Assembly: GCA_903853285.1 (NCBI GenBank)
Contig: CAINTF010000273.1
Location: 1-22,256 of the forward strand
Length of the DNA: 22,256 nt
Direction: 5' to 3'
From: an uncultured Acidimicrobium sp.
GTDB lineage: Bacteria; Actinomycetota; Acidimicrobiia; Acidimicrobiales; Ilumatobacteraceae
The notes below the pieces were generated by a model. The model saw only the letters and a list, made by a program, of their open reading frames with translations, ran no database searches and was not told the origin of the DNA. The translations under genes and the position numbers were made by a program. This document shows, in pieces, positions 7,851 to 15,419 of the stretch. How positions within the stretch are numbered: the first letter of the stretch is position 1; each line of letters begins with the position of its first letter.

Positions 7851-7902
7851 GTGCTAAACGCTGTAGCAAGACATCGGTCACACCTCTATGCTGAGGCTCA
7901 AT

Positions 7903-8454
7903 ATGCGCTTCGGAAGAACGTTCATTTTCGTTGACCTCTCAGGGTTCACCAATTACACCGAGAGTTTCGGCGACGGCGCAGCGGCGCAATTGCTCACCCA
8001 ATTTCGTGGAGTTGCGCGAGCTGTTGGTTCGCACCAGGGCGTTCGCATCGACAAGTACTTGGGTGACGGGCTCATGGCTGTCGCTGTAGAGGCACTCGAC
8101 GGCATCACTTTCGCACTCGAGTTGCAGCGCCATGCAGTTACTGCTTGTGCACCACTTTCGTTGCGCATCGGTATCGCAACTGGCGACACCATGTTGTTTG
8201 AAGGTCAGGACTACATCGGCTACGCACCAAACCTGGCAGCACGTCTCTGCGACGCAGCTGTTGGCATTGGCACGTTGATTCCGGCAGATCAAGCCACAAA
8301 TTTGCCAGTCGGAGTATTTGCCGTACCGCATGCAGCAGTCAATTTGCCAGGTTTTTCCAAGCCGATTGAGGTTGTATCACTCGCGGGCGAACCAATGATT
8401 GACGGCCGTTACGACATCAATGACTTTTGGACTCGTTCGCCGTTTGTTGGCTAG
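7903..8454 (+). CDS. Class III adenylate cyclase, soluble single domain
   Basis: The protein is one cyclase catalytic domain that would act as a cytoplasmic homodimer making cAMP. Numbered from an upstream ATG at 7888, all six catalytic residues are present: metal-binding D16 (FVDLSGFT) and D60 (YLGDG), adenine-selecting K56 and D108 (DKYLGDG and DYIGYAPN), and transition-state N115 and R119 (PNLAARL). The Lys/Asp pair predicts ATP over GTP. The start at 7903 (MRFGRTFIFVD, 183 aa) is preferred: GAGG lies six bases upstream and a TATGCT -10-like hexamer at 7887-7892 overlaps the other ATG, which would add five residues. No sensor, HAMP or membrane segment is attached. It lies on the opposite strand between the VWA gene and its AAA partner; a functional link is unproven. 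Confidence 0.9.
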   Translation: MRFGRTFIFVDLSGFTNYTESFGDGAAAQLLTQFRGVARAVGSHQGVRIDKYLGDGLMAVAVEALDGITFALELQRHAVTACAPLSLRIGIATGDTMLFEGQDYIGYAPNLAARLCDAAVGIGTLIPADQATNLPVGVFAVPHAAVNLPGFSKPIEVVSLAGEPMIDGRYDINDFWTRSPFVG

Positions 8455-8497
8455 CGAGTTTTTGCTTCGGTAATTGCTGAGCGTTCGCTTCCGAAAA

Positions 8498-9925
8498 TTA
8501 CGTACGTGAGCGATATGTCGCGCGCGAACCAGATTCATCTTTGTTGAGACGCTTCGAAAGGTGCAGTCCCTCCAACACAAACTCAACTCCACTGGCAATT
8601 TGCGCAACAGACTCCGTATTGCCAACTGCCGCAACAACAAGCTCGCGAAGTGGCGGAACTTGATTGAAGAGTTCAACATATTGAGCGGATGCGATGTCTT
8701 CTCCGACATGAGCGATCACGCCACCCTCGAACAAAGCAATTACTTCACCGATTTTTGCCGATGACACTCGTTTTTTGAACACTTGCAATACGGCAGCTTT
8801 CACAAAATTTTCAAGAATCTGAGACTCACGTCCCTCTTCCATGCTTTCAATTTCAATTTTTCCCGATGTCGATGCAGCAAGCGCAGCAAGATCGCTGACC
8901 CGCGGCGCAACATCGGTTTCCCCCACGCGAAGTGCGCGACGCACTGCATTTGCGGCAAGAGTCTCGTAGTTGCTGACCGATAAGCGCACACTCACACCGC
9001 TGCGCTGATTGACTTGCGAACTCGATCGCGCAACATGGCTGATCGTCGTGATGATCTCTTCCATGAACTCTGGCCATTGAACGTTCACATCACCAATGGA
9101 CGAAGACCGCGCTTCCTGACGCACAATGTCCATTTCGGTTGCAACTTCGAGTGGATAATGCGTGCGAATCTGGCTACCGAAACGGTCCTTGAGCGGTGTG
9201 ATCATGCGGCCGCGATTTGTGTAGTCCTCGGGGTTCGCAGAAGCCACGAGCATGACGTCGAGCGGCAATCGAATTTTGTAACCACGAATCTGCACGTCGC
9301 GCTCTTCGAGCACGTTGAGGAGACCAACCTGAATTCGCTCAGCCAAGTCTGGCAATTCGTTGATGGCAAAAATGCCGCGGTTAGTTCGCGGCACAAGGCC
9401 GTAATGAATCGTCAATTCGTCCGACAAATAACGACCTTCGGCAACCTTGATCGGGTCGACTTCGCCGATCAAGTCTGAGACCGAAGTATCTGGCGTAGCA
9501 AGTTTTTCCCCGTATCGATCGCTCGAATGCACCCACGCGATAGGTGTGTCTTCACCGTGCGCAGCCACCAACTCGCGCGCATGACGTGACACAGCGTTGT
9601 ATGGATCATCGTTGATCTCACTACCTGCGATGATTGGCATCCACTCATCCAACAAACCCGTGAGTGAGCGAATGATTCGCGTCTTTGCCTGACCGCGCTC
9701 TCCAAGAAAAATGACGTCGTGACCTGCGAGCAATGCATTTTCAAGTTGCGGCATCACAGTGTCTTCGTAACCAAGCACTCCTTCAAACAATGGAAGGCCT
9801 GCGGCAATCCGTTTAACTGCATTGCGACGAAGCTCTTCTTTGACTGGCAGAGATTGCCACCCCGACGCCCGAAGCGTGCCGATGGTGGTAGGAAGATTTG
9901 CTGGTTGTGTGTTCGCATGAGCCAT
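8498..9925 (-). CDS. MoxR/ChlI-like AAA+ ATPase
   Basis: The 475-residue protein has a Walker A loop GERGQAKT at 75-82, a Walker B region GIFAINELPDL at 184-194, sensor-1 Asn in ASANPEDY (N231) and a likely Arg finger in DRFG (R248). The surrounding sequence (LLNVLEERDVQIRGY) is typical of magnesium-chelatase ChlI/MoxR-type ATPases. The first Walker B acidic residue is Asn (N189) before the catalytic Glu (E190). It resembles mycobacterial Rv0958 in size and is expected to work with the VWA protein at 5814-7838, remodelling or metallating an unknown target in the cytoplasm. Missing chlorophyll or cobalamin genes argue against a true magnesium or cobalt chelatase. TAACCT ends six bases before the ATG, so it is leaderless. 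It is separated from its VWA partner by an opposite-strand cyclase. Confidence 0.9.
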   Translation of the reverse strand: MAHANTQPANLPTTIGTLRASGWQSLPVKEELRRNAVKRIAAGLPLFEGVLGYEDTVMPQLENALLAGHDVIFLGERGQAKTRIIRSLTGLLDEWMPIIAGSEINDDPYNAVSRHARELVAAHGEDTPIAWVHSSDRYGEKLATPDTSVSDLIGEVDPIKVAEGRYLSDELTIHYGLVPRTNRGIFAINELPDLAERIQVGLLNVLEERDVQIRGYKIRLPLDVMLVASANPEDYTNRGRMITPLKDRFGSQIRTHYPLEVATEMDIVRQEARSSSIGDVNVQWPEFMEEIITTISHVARSSSQVNQRSGVSVRLSVSNYETLAANAVRRALRVGETDVAPRVSDLAALAASTSGKIEIESMEEGRESQILENFVKAAVLQVFKKRVSSAKIGEVIALFEGGVIAHVGEDIASAQYVELFNQVPPLRELVVAAVGNTESVAQIASGVEFVLEGLHLSKRLNKDESGSRATYRSRT

Positions 9926-9937
9926 GCGCGGAGGTTA
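9926..9937 (-). promoter_or_regulatory. Leaderless -10 element for the AAA ATPase gene
   Basis: TAACCT (9937-9932 on the minus strand) is followed by six bases and the ATG at 9925. The divergent dehydrogenase promoter lies 55 bases to the right. Confidence 0.58.
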
Positions 9938-9991
9938 CTTGCTGGACTTCTGAGCGCGCATAGCGAAGAATTTCTCATTGGAAATACGCAA

Positions 9992-10003
9992 TATGCTGAG
10001 CGA
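9992..10003 (+). promoter_or_regulatory. Leaderless -10 element for the short-chain dehydrogenase
   Basis: TATGCT at 9992-9997 is followed by six bases and the ATG at 10004. The same hexamer occurs at 10925-10930 before the peroxiredoxin, and at 7887-7892 before the cyclase. Confidence 0.6.
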
Positions 10004-10903
10004 ATGAGCACACATCAAACAACTCAATCTCAGCAAGTCGCGGTCGTCACAGGAGCTAACTCCGGCATCGGTCGGGCCACTGCAATTTACTTAGCGCAGC
10101 AGGGTTACAGAGTGTTCGGCACTGTGCGCAGTCTCGACAAAGCAGCCAAGCTTTTGGCTCTTGCCGAAAAACTCAGCGTGAGTATCGAACTTGTTGAGAT
10201 GGATGTCGCTGACGATGCATCCGTGCGACAAGGATTTGCCGATATTTTTCGCGCAACACCACGCATTGATGTGCTTGTGAACAATGCGGGCATCGGCGGC
10301 AACGGTGTTACTGAAGAAACAACACCTGAGCAATATTTTGATTCGTTCAATGTCAATGTCGTTGGTGTTGTGCGTTGCACGCAACAGGTGTTGCCACACA
10401 TGCGCGAAGCAAAGAGTGGTTCGGTTGTCAACATTTCGTCAATCGTTGGTCGTATCGCTGCTGTTGCGCAATCGCCGTACGTCACTTCTAAGTGGGCACT
10501 TGAAGGGCTCACCGAAGGTCTTGCACATGAAGTCGCACCGTTTGGTATTCGTGTCGTCATGATTGAGCCAGGCATCACTAAATCGTCAATTTTTATGAAA
10601 AATCTTGAAGCTCCAAATGCGAGCGGTGCATACGACGCGCATTACCGCCGCATGTTGCAGTTTTACGCCGCAGGCATTCCACATGCGACCGACCCAACCG
10701 AAGTTGGAGCACTCATTCATCACGCCATCACCACCGATACCCCTCAATTGCGATACCCGTGTTCGTGGGGTGGTTCAGAATTTATTGAGGGTCGCGCAAA
10801 AATGAGCGACGCCGATTGGATCACACTCGGAGCAGTCGAGAACGACACGGATTACGAAAAAGCCTTTAAAAAGGCTTTTGGAATTGACATATCTCAAAGT
10901 TGA
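10004..10903 (+). CDS. Short-chain dehydrogenase/reductase
   Basis: This 299-residue classical SDR has the nucleotide-binding motif TGANSGIG at 16-23, N-N-A-G at 93-96, and the catalytic set N118, S146, Y159 and K163 (NISSIVG, then YVTSK). An Arg after the second strand (TVRS) suggests NADPH, though this is not decisive. The substrate cannot be read from the sequence; SDRs reduce or oxidise a wide range of alcohols and ketones. The start at 10004 is chosen over a longer frame from 9719 because the fold begins here, the -10 at 9992-9997 fits, and the extra stretch overlaps the AAA gene. Its stop codon lies inside the -35 of the peroxiredoxin promoter. Confidence 0.92.
   Translation: MSTHQTTQSQQVAVVTGANSGIGRATAIYLAQQGYRVFGTVRSLDKAAKLLALAEKLSVSIELVEMDVADDASVRQGFADIFRATPRIDVLVNNAGIGGNGVTEETTPEQYFDSFNVNVVGVVRCTQQVLPHMREAKSGSVVNISSIVGRIAAVAQSPYVTSKWALEGLTEGLAHEVAPFGIRVVMIEPGITKSSIFMKNLEAPNASGAYDAHYRRMLQFYAAGIPHATDPTEVGALIHHAITTDTPQLRYPCSWGGSEFIEGRAKMSDADWITLGAVENDTDYEKAFKKAFGIDISQS
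10858..10879 (+). other. Terminator-like palindrome inside the dehydrogenase 3' end
   Basis: Perfect 10-bp arms (AAAAGCCTTT at 10858-10867 and AAAGGCTTTT at 10870-10879) lie 24 bases before the stop codon. The DNA encodes the repeated peptide KAFKKAF. The distal arm ends in four T, so the RNA could terminate weakly, but coding for a Lys-rich repeat may be the only reason for the symmetry. Confidence 0.35.
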
Positions 10904-10930
10904 CAAGTTTGGTCGGGTTTCCGATATGCT
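10900..10930 (+). promoter_or_regulatory. Promoter of the peroxiredoxin gene
   Basis: TTGACA at 10900-10905 and TATGCT at 10925-10930 are 19 bases apart, slightly longer than ideal. Transcription would start near 10937, giving a leader of about 46 bases, unlike the leaderless neighbours. The -35 overlaps the dehydrogenase stop codon. Confidence 0.55.
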
Positions 10931-10946
10931 GACCGCCCCATAGCAA

Positions 10947-10964
10947 GTTGCCTCATGAGGCAAC
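10947..10964. promoter_or_regulatory. 18-bp perfect palindrome in the peroxiredoxin leader
   Basis: GTTGCCTCA at 10947-10955 is followed directly by its reverse complement TGAGGCAAC. It lies between the -10 at 10925-10930 and the AAGGAG ribosome site at 10971-10976, at about +11 to +28. A perfect dyad downstream of the promoter is the usual look of a repressor operator; as RNA it would form a 7-bp stem with a CATG loop. The regulator is not identifiable here. Confidence 0.55.
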
Positions 10965-10982
10965 CAAATCAAGGAGCCATTC

Positions 10983-11615
10983 ATGTCAGTTCGTCTCGGA
11001 GACATCGCCCCAGACTTCACCGCCCAAACCACCCAAGGCGAGATCAAGTTTCACGACTGGCTCGGCGACTCGTGGGGTGTGTTGTTCAGTCATCCAAAAG
11101 ATTTCACACCGGTCTGCACCACCGAGCTTGGCTATGTCGCCAAGATCAAGCCAGAGTTTGACAAGCGCAACGTCAAAGTGATCGGCCTCTCTGTCGACAG
11201 TGTTGAGTCGCACGAAAAATGGGAAAGCGACATTGGTGAGACACAAGGTACGCCAGTTAACTTTCCGATGATCGGCGACCCAGACCGCACGGTGAGCAAC
11301 TTGTACGACATGATTCACCCAAACGCTAATGACACGATGACCGTGCGCAGCGTGTTTGTTGTTGGCCCAGATAAAAAAGTGAAACTCACCATCACTTACC
11401 CAGCCTCAACCGGCCGCAACTTCGACGAAGTGCTTCGCGTCATTGACTCATTGCAACTCACTGCAAAGTTCAAGGTTGCAACACCAGCCAACTGGACAGA
11501 TGGCAAAGACGTCATCATCGGTGCTGCAGTTACTGATGAAGAAGCCAAAACACTTTTCCCAGGTGGCTGGAAGACAATTAAGCCATACTTGCGAACATTG
11601 GCGCAGCCAAAGTAA
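10983..11615 (+). CDS. 1-Cys peroxiredoxin (Prx6 type)
   Basis: The 210-residue protein has the peroxidatic motif T-P-V-C-T-T-E with C45, preceded by SHPKDFTPVC, and the C-terminal arm of the Prx6 subfamily (KVATPANWTDGKDVIIGAAV, then FPGGWKTIKPYLR). It reduces hydrogen peroxide and organic hydroperoxides in the cytoplasm. No resolving Cys is present in the chain, so an outside thiol must complete the cycle. Length matches Prx6. The ATG has a strong AAGGAG six bases upstream, and a leader holding a perfect palindrome suggests dedicated, perhaps redox-responsive, control. It is followed by a hairpin region before the ABC genes. Confidence 0.95.
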   Translation: MSVRLGDIAPDFTAQTTQGEIKFHDWLGDSWGVLFSHPKDFTPVCTTELGYVAKIKPEFDKRNVKVIGLSVDSVESHEKWESDIGETQGTPVNFPMIGDPDRTVSNLYDMIHPNANDTMTVRSVFVVGPDKKVKLTITYPASTGRNFDEVLRVIDSLQLTAKFKVATPANWTDGKDVIIGAAVTDEEAKTLFPGGWKTIKPYLRTLAQPK

Positions 11616-11636
11616 ACGCAAGACAAATTTAGTAAT

Positions 11637-11668
11637 TTCTTACCTATCACAGGCTCTTTAGGTAAGAA
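11637..11668. other. 10-bp stem-loop between peroxiredoxin and ABC genes
   Basis: TTCTTACCTA at 11637-11646 and TAGGTAAGAA at 11659-11668 are perfect reverse complements around a 12-base loop. A third, direct copy (TTAGTAAGAA, about 11675-11684) runs up to the ABC -10. The bases after the stem (GTGATTTTAG) make a poor terminator tail, so it may be a weak terminator, an operator with three half-sites, or both. Confidence 0.45.
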
Positions 11669-11685
11669 GTGATTTTAGTAAGAAA

Positions 11686-11698
11686 TAGACTGAGGGGC
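11686..11698 (+). promoter_or_regulatory. Leaderless -10 element for the ABC operon
   Basis: TAGACT at 11686-11691 is followed by seven bases and the ATG at 11699. This excludes the upstream in-frame GTG at 11669 as the main start. Confidence 0.6.
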
Positions 11699-12469
11699 AT
11701 GAACAACCCCTCAGTCACTTTTCCTCCTCCGATTGCGAACTCAGACTCGGCGGCTGCACGCGCAACAAACGTCAGCAAGATCTACGGCCACGACGACAGC
11801 GAAGTTCGTGCGCTCGACAATGTGTCGGTGGAGTTCGAAAAGGGCAAATTCACTGCCATTATGGGGCCAAGCGGTTCTGGTAAATCAACACTCATGCATT
11901 GCATGGCTGGGCTCGATGAGATGACTAATGGTTCGGTCACTATTGATGGCATTGATGTCGCAAGTTTGAAAGACAAAGACCTCACCAAACTTCGCAGAGA
12001 CAAAATTGGTTTCGTGTTTCAAGCGTTCAACTTGGTTCCGACGCTGACAGCAGATGAAAACATCCGACTTCCGCTTCTCCTTGGCAACAACAAAGGCAAC
12101 GAAGAATGGATCCAGAAAGTAATCAATACGGTCCATTTGCAGGATCGTTTAAGCCACCGTCCAAGCGAACTTTCCGGTGGACAACAACAGCGCGTAGCTG
12201 TTGCTCGCGCGCTTGCTAGTGAGCCAGCAATTATTTTTGCGGACGAACCAACTGGAAACCTCGACTCAACTACCGGAAACGAAATTCTTTCGTTCATGCG
12301 CAAAGCAGTGGACGAATTAGGACAGACGATCGTGATGGTTACTCATGATCCCGTCTCTGCCAGTTACGCAGACCGCATCGTGTTTTTGAAGGACGGAAAA
12401 ATTGCTGGTGAGCTACTTGAACCAACACCAGAACTCGTGCTTGATTACATGAAGCAATTAGGCCACTAA
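11699..12469 (+). CDS. ABC transporter ATP-binding protein (MacB/LolD type)
   Basis: The 256-residue ATPase has Walker A GPSGSGKST at 56-64, Q-loop Q108, signature LSGGQQQR at 158-165, Walker B AIIFADE with E183, and switch His H216. The AFNLVPTLTADENI stretch and PTGNLD after Walker B are typical of the type VII (MacB/LolD/FtsE-like) exporters, which use transmembrane conformational change to move lipids, lipoproteins or peptides, or to drive outside enzymes. A Pro/Ala-rich 20-residue N-terminal tail precedes the domain. It ends three bases before the permease gene and is surely co-transcribed and partnered with it. The cargo is unknown. Confidence 0.94.
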   Translation: MNNPSVTFPPPIANSDSAAARATNVSKIYGHDDSEVRALDNVSVEFEKGKFTAIMGPSGSGKSTLMHCMAGLDEMTNGSVTIDGIDVASLKDKDLTKLRRDKIGFVFQAFNLVPTLTADENIRLPLLLGNNKGNEEWIQKVINTVHLQDRLSHRPSELSGGQQQRVAVARALASEPAIIFADEPTGNLDSTTGNEILSFMRKAVDELGQTIVMVTHDPVSASYADRIVFLKDGKIAGELLEPTPELVLDYMKQLGH

Positions 12470-12472
12470 GCC

Positions 12473-15013
12473 ATGTGGCGCATTGCCCTTAAAGGCATCC
12501 TTGGCCGCAAGGCACGCTTAGTTCTTACTTCCCTTGCAGTCATTTTGGGCACAGCATTTCTGTCTGGGACCGCCGTATTTTCTGCAACGTTGAACCAAAC
12601 ATTCGACAACTTGTTTAGCGATGTATTTCGCAATGTTGATTCCTATGTTCGATCGACCCAAGTCATTGAAGCCGACTTCGGGCAGCAGGAGCGTCAACGA
12701 ATACCTGTCGAACTGGTAGATGTCGTCAAGCAAGTGCCCGGAGTTGCCGATGTGCAGGCAGACGTTCAGGCCTTTGCTCGAATTATTGGAAAAGATGGCA
12801 AGCCACTCGGGACCGAAGGCAATGGTCCTCCAACATTCGGAAGTGTTGGCCAAAAATTTAAAGGTGCATTGTGGTCAATTAGTGAAGGTCGTTTCGCAGC
12901 AGGTCCAACGGAGGTTGTCCTCGATGAAGCCTCCGCAAAAACTGGAAAGTTTGTAATCAACGACAAAGTAAAGGTTGTTGCTCAATCTGGCAGTCGCGAA
13001 TTTACTTTGGTCGGAATTGCTTCATACGGTGACGTGCGGTCGCCGGGCGGAGCAACGTTTGCGCTTTTCGATCTTGCAACAGCGCAGGAATTTTTGGCGA
13101 AACCTGGATTCATTGATGACATTTTGGTTTCCGGAGATGGTTCTCTCTCGGATACGGAATTAGCGATGGCCATCAATCAGGCAATCCCTGACACATACAA
13201 AACCGAAACATTGACTGGTGCGGAGATCACAAAAGAAACGCAAGATCAGATTGGCACTGCCCTCAGTTTCTTCGGCATTTTGCTCTCCGTATTCAGCTAC
13301 ATCGCACTCGGTGTTGGCAGTTTCGTGATTTATAACGTGTTCTCCATCAGCGCCGCACAACGCCAGCGCGAAAATGCACTTCTTCGAGCAATTGGCGCAT
13401 CAAAGAAGCAGGTAACTCGTGCAATGTTGATCGAGTCAGTCGTGGTTGGTTTATTTGGTTCGACAGTTGGATTGATCGCTGGTATCGGACTTTCAAAAGC
13501 TCTCAGCGCATTACTGAAAGCCGCCAGTATCGATTTACCAAGTGGTGGACTTGTGGTTCCGCGTTCAGCAATCATCAACACCATCGTGATTGGCCTCATT
13601 GTCACCGTCGCCTCAGCATGGCTACCAGCACGCCGTGCCGGCAAAGTTCCTCCACTTGCTGCAATGCGTGAAACGGCAATCGAATTTGTTGCTCTTTCCC
13701 GCCGACGCACGATTTTCGGACTTGTCCTCATCGCCCTTGGCGCTGCTTCTATTGTCGCCGTCACCAATGGCGCGAGCAAAACGTTGCTTGGTGTTGGAAT
13801 TCTATTTTTCTTTTCCGGCACCATCACACTTGGCCCAGTGATTGCTCGACCAGTTGCGTTGTTATTGGGCAAGCCTGCAGAAAAATTCCGTGGAGTTACA
13901 GGAACCATGGCTCGCCAAAACAGTGCTCGCAATCCTAAACGGACTTCGCGTACTGCTGCTCCAGTGCTCATTGGAGTCGCGCTTGTAACCGCAGTTGCAG
14001 CACTTGCAGCAAGTATTAGCTCGCAAATTGACGGAGTATTCACGCAACAATTCAAAGGCGACTACGCGATTAATACCACTGCTCGAGGATTTGGCGGACT
14101 CAGCCCTTCGCTTGCCGATGACATCAATGTGATGCCTCAAGTGCAGCGCGCGACTGGAATTGGTCGGCTCACTGTAAAAATCGATGACAAGGGTCAGTTC
14201 CTTACCACCATCAATCCAGCAACCGTTGAAGGTGTTTTCGATATTGGACTCATATCCGGTTCGTATGCAGATCTCACTGCAGAAACAATTTTCGTTTCAC
14301 AAAAATATGCAAACAACCATGCCACGAAACTTGGTGACACCATCCAGGTCACACTTGCCGATGCCCAAATAAAGACACTTAAAATTGCTGGAATTTATAC
14401 ATACGACGAGATTGCCGGAAAATACACCGTAAGCAGAGATCTCATAAAAGATTCGTCAGTTATTTCATTCGACCTTGGTGTATTTATAAAACTAAAACCA
14501 GGCGTGAGCGATAAGTCTGCGCGCAGCGAACTTCAGGCTGCTGTCGACAAATACGGACAAGGAACGTTGCTTTCAAAGCGCGAATACATCGACTCACAGT
14601 CTGGAAGCATTAATACCCTTCTTGGGCTGATCTACGGTCTACTTTTCTTGTCGGTCATCATTGCTGTGGTCGGAATCATCATCACGCTGCTTCTCTCGGT
14701 ATTCGAGCGTCAACGCGAAATAGGTCTGTTGCGCGCTGTAGGCATGACGAAGGGCCAGGTTCGCACCACCGTTCGCTGGGAGAGTGTCATCACGTCACTT
14801 ATTGGCGCAGTAGTGGGGATCTTGCTGGGTGTCGGACTTGGTTGGGTCATTGTGTACGCGTTGCGCGACCAAGGCCTATCGTCGTTCTCTGTGCCCATTG
14901 GGTCAACTGTGTCAATTTTGATTATGGCTTTCATCATTGGAGTACTTGCTGCTGTATATCCAGCATGGCGCGCAACCCGTGTCAACCTGCTTGCCGCAAT
15001 CACCACTGCGTAA
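12473..15013 (+). CDS. FtsX/MacB-type ABC transporter permease
   Basis: The 846-residue protein has the duplicated layout of actinobacterial FtsX-like permeases: one helix at about 17-38, a large outside domain at about 40-260, three helices at 263-290, 321-345 and 366-386, two linking helices near 413-465, a helix at 497-518, a second outside domain to about 730, and three final helices. Each half has the FtsX motif: QRQRENALLRAIGASKKQV at 297-314 and a matching RQREIGLLRAVGMTKGQV in the C-terminal half. ARRAGKVPPLAAMRE at 386-400 is the usual coupling region. It works with the ATPase just upstream. Its stop overlaps the next start as TAATG. No cargo-specific neighbour is visible. Confidence 0.94.
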   Translation: MWRIALKGILGRKARLVLTSLAVILGTAFLSGTAVFSATLNQTFDNLFSDVFRNVDSYVRSTQVIEADFGQQERQRIPVELVDVVKQVPGVADVQADVQAFARIIGKDGKPLGTEGNGPPTFGSVGQKFKGALWSISEGRFAAGPTEVVLDEASAKTGKFVINDKVKVVAQSGSREFTLVGIASYGDVRSPGGATFALFDLATAQEFLAKPGFIDDILVSGDGSLSDTELAMAINQAIPDTYKTETLTGAEITKETQDQIGTALSFFGILLSVFSYIALGVGSFVIYNVFSISAAQRQRENALLRAIGASKKQVTRAMLIESVVVGLFGSTVGLIAGIGLSKALSALLKAASIDLPSGGLVVPRSAIINTIVIGLIVTVASAWLPARRAGKVPPLAAMRETAIEFVALSRRRTIFGLVLIALGAASIVAVTNGASKTLLGVGILFFFSGTITLGPVIARPVALLLGKPAEKFRGVTGTMARQNSARNPKRTSRTAAPVLIGVALVTAVAALAASISSQIDGVFTQQFKGDYAINTTARGFGGLSPSLADDINVMPQVQRATGIGRLTVKIDDKGQFLTTINPATVEGVFDIGLISGSYADLTAETIFVSQKYANNHATKLGDTIQVTLADAQIKTLKIAGIYTYDEIAGKYTVSRDLIKDSSVISFDLGVFIKLKPGVSDKSARSELQAAVDKYGQGTLLSKREYIDSQSGSINTLLGLIYGLLFLSVIIAVVGIIITLLLSVFERQREIGLLRAVGMTKGQVRTTVRWESVITSLIGAVVGILLGVGLGWVIVYALRDQGLSSFSVPIGSTVSILIMAFIIGVLAAVYPAWRATRVNLLAAITTA

Positions 15014-15405
15014 TGAAGCCATCCGAGATCACCCCAGAGATGCTGCAGTTTTTGCAAGATCGACATCTTGCAACCCTCACAACACAACGACTGGATGGCT
15101 CGCCCCATGTTGTCGCCGTTGGTTTTAGCTACGACGCTGCAACGTGCCGAGCACGCGTGATCACTTTTTCAACTGCGCAAAAAGCGCTCAACGCTGCGCG
15201 AGGCGGACGAGCAGCAGTTTCGCAAGTCGACGGAGGACGTTGGCTCACACTTGAAGGCACTGTGCGCCTAGCAACGATGGAAAATGACCCAGACGAAGTG
15301 CGTCGAGCTGTTGCTGGATATGCGCAGCGTTATCAAGATCCCAAGGAGCGAGACAATCGTGTCGCAGTGATCATTGATGTCGACCGCATTATGGGCCGGG
15401 CTTAG
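15013..15405 (+). CDS. PPOX-fold protein, probably F420- or FMN-dependent
   Basis: The 130-residue protein is a small split-barrel of the pyridoxamine-phosphate-oxidase-like class. It runs ATLTTQRLDGSPHVVAVGF near 20-38, then VITFSTAQKALNAARGGRAAVS and LTLEGTVRL. This pattern is close to the Rv1155-type actinobacterial group that binds F420. Such proteins are cytoplasmic redox enzymes; the substrate is not known. The ATG at 15013 overlaps the permease stop (TAATG), so translation is coupled. A longer frame from 14842 lies inside the permease and is rejected. Co-transcription with an exporter is unusual and need not mean a shared pathway. Confidence 0.85.
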   Translation: MKPSEITPEMLQFLQDRHLATLTTQRLDGSPHVVAVGFSYDAATCRARVITFSTAQKALNAARGGRAAVSQVDGGRWLTLEGTVRLATMENDPDEVRRAVAGYAQRYQDPKERDNRVAVIIDVDRIMGRA

Positions 15406-15419
15406 TTTTTTAACTAGCC
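15399..15419. terminator. Possible bidirectional hairpin at a convergent gene end
   Basis: GGCT plus AGTT (15399-15407, one bulged T) pair with AACT plus AGCC (15412-15419) around a TTTT loop. Both stop codons of the convergent genes lie in the stem. No T-run follows on either strand, so termination would be weak. Confidence 0.3.

Noticed and set aside
8455..8497. Short inverted segments between the cyclase and AAA gene ends, considered as a terminator.
   Set aside because: The pairing arms are not nested and no T-run follows on either strand.
9719..10003. Upstream extension of the short-chain dehydrogenase frame (95 residues).
   Set aside because: It overlaps the AAA ATPase gene, is Cys/Arg/Trp-rich with no SDR features, and the -10 and fold both place the start at 10004.
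13330..14055. 241-codon open frame on the minus strand within the permease gene.
   Set aside because: It is antisense to clear FtsX-type coding sequence and has the Ala/Thr/Pro-rich look of a shadow frame.
14842..15012. Upstream extension of the PPOX-fold protein.
   Set aside because: It lies wholly inside the permease gene in another frame; the TAATG overlap at 15011-15015 is the natural start.
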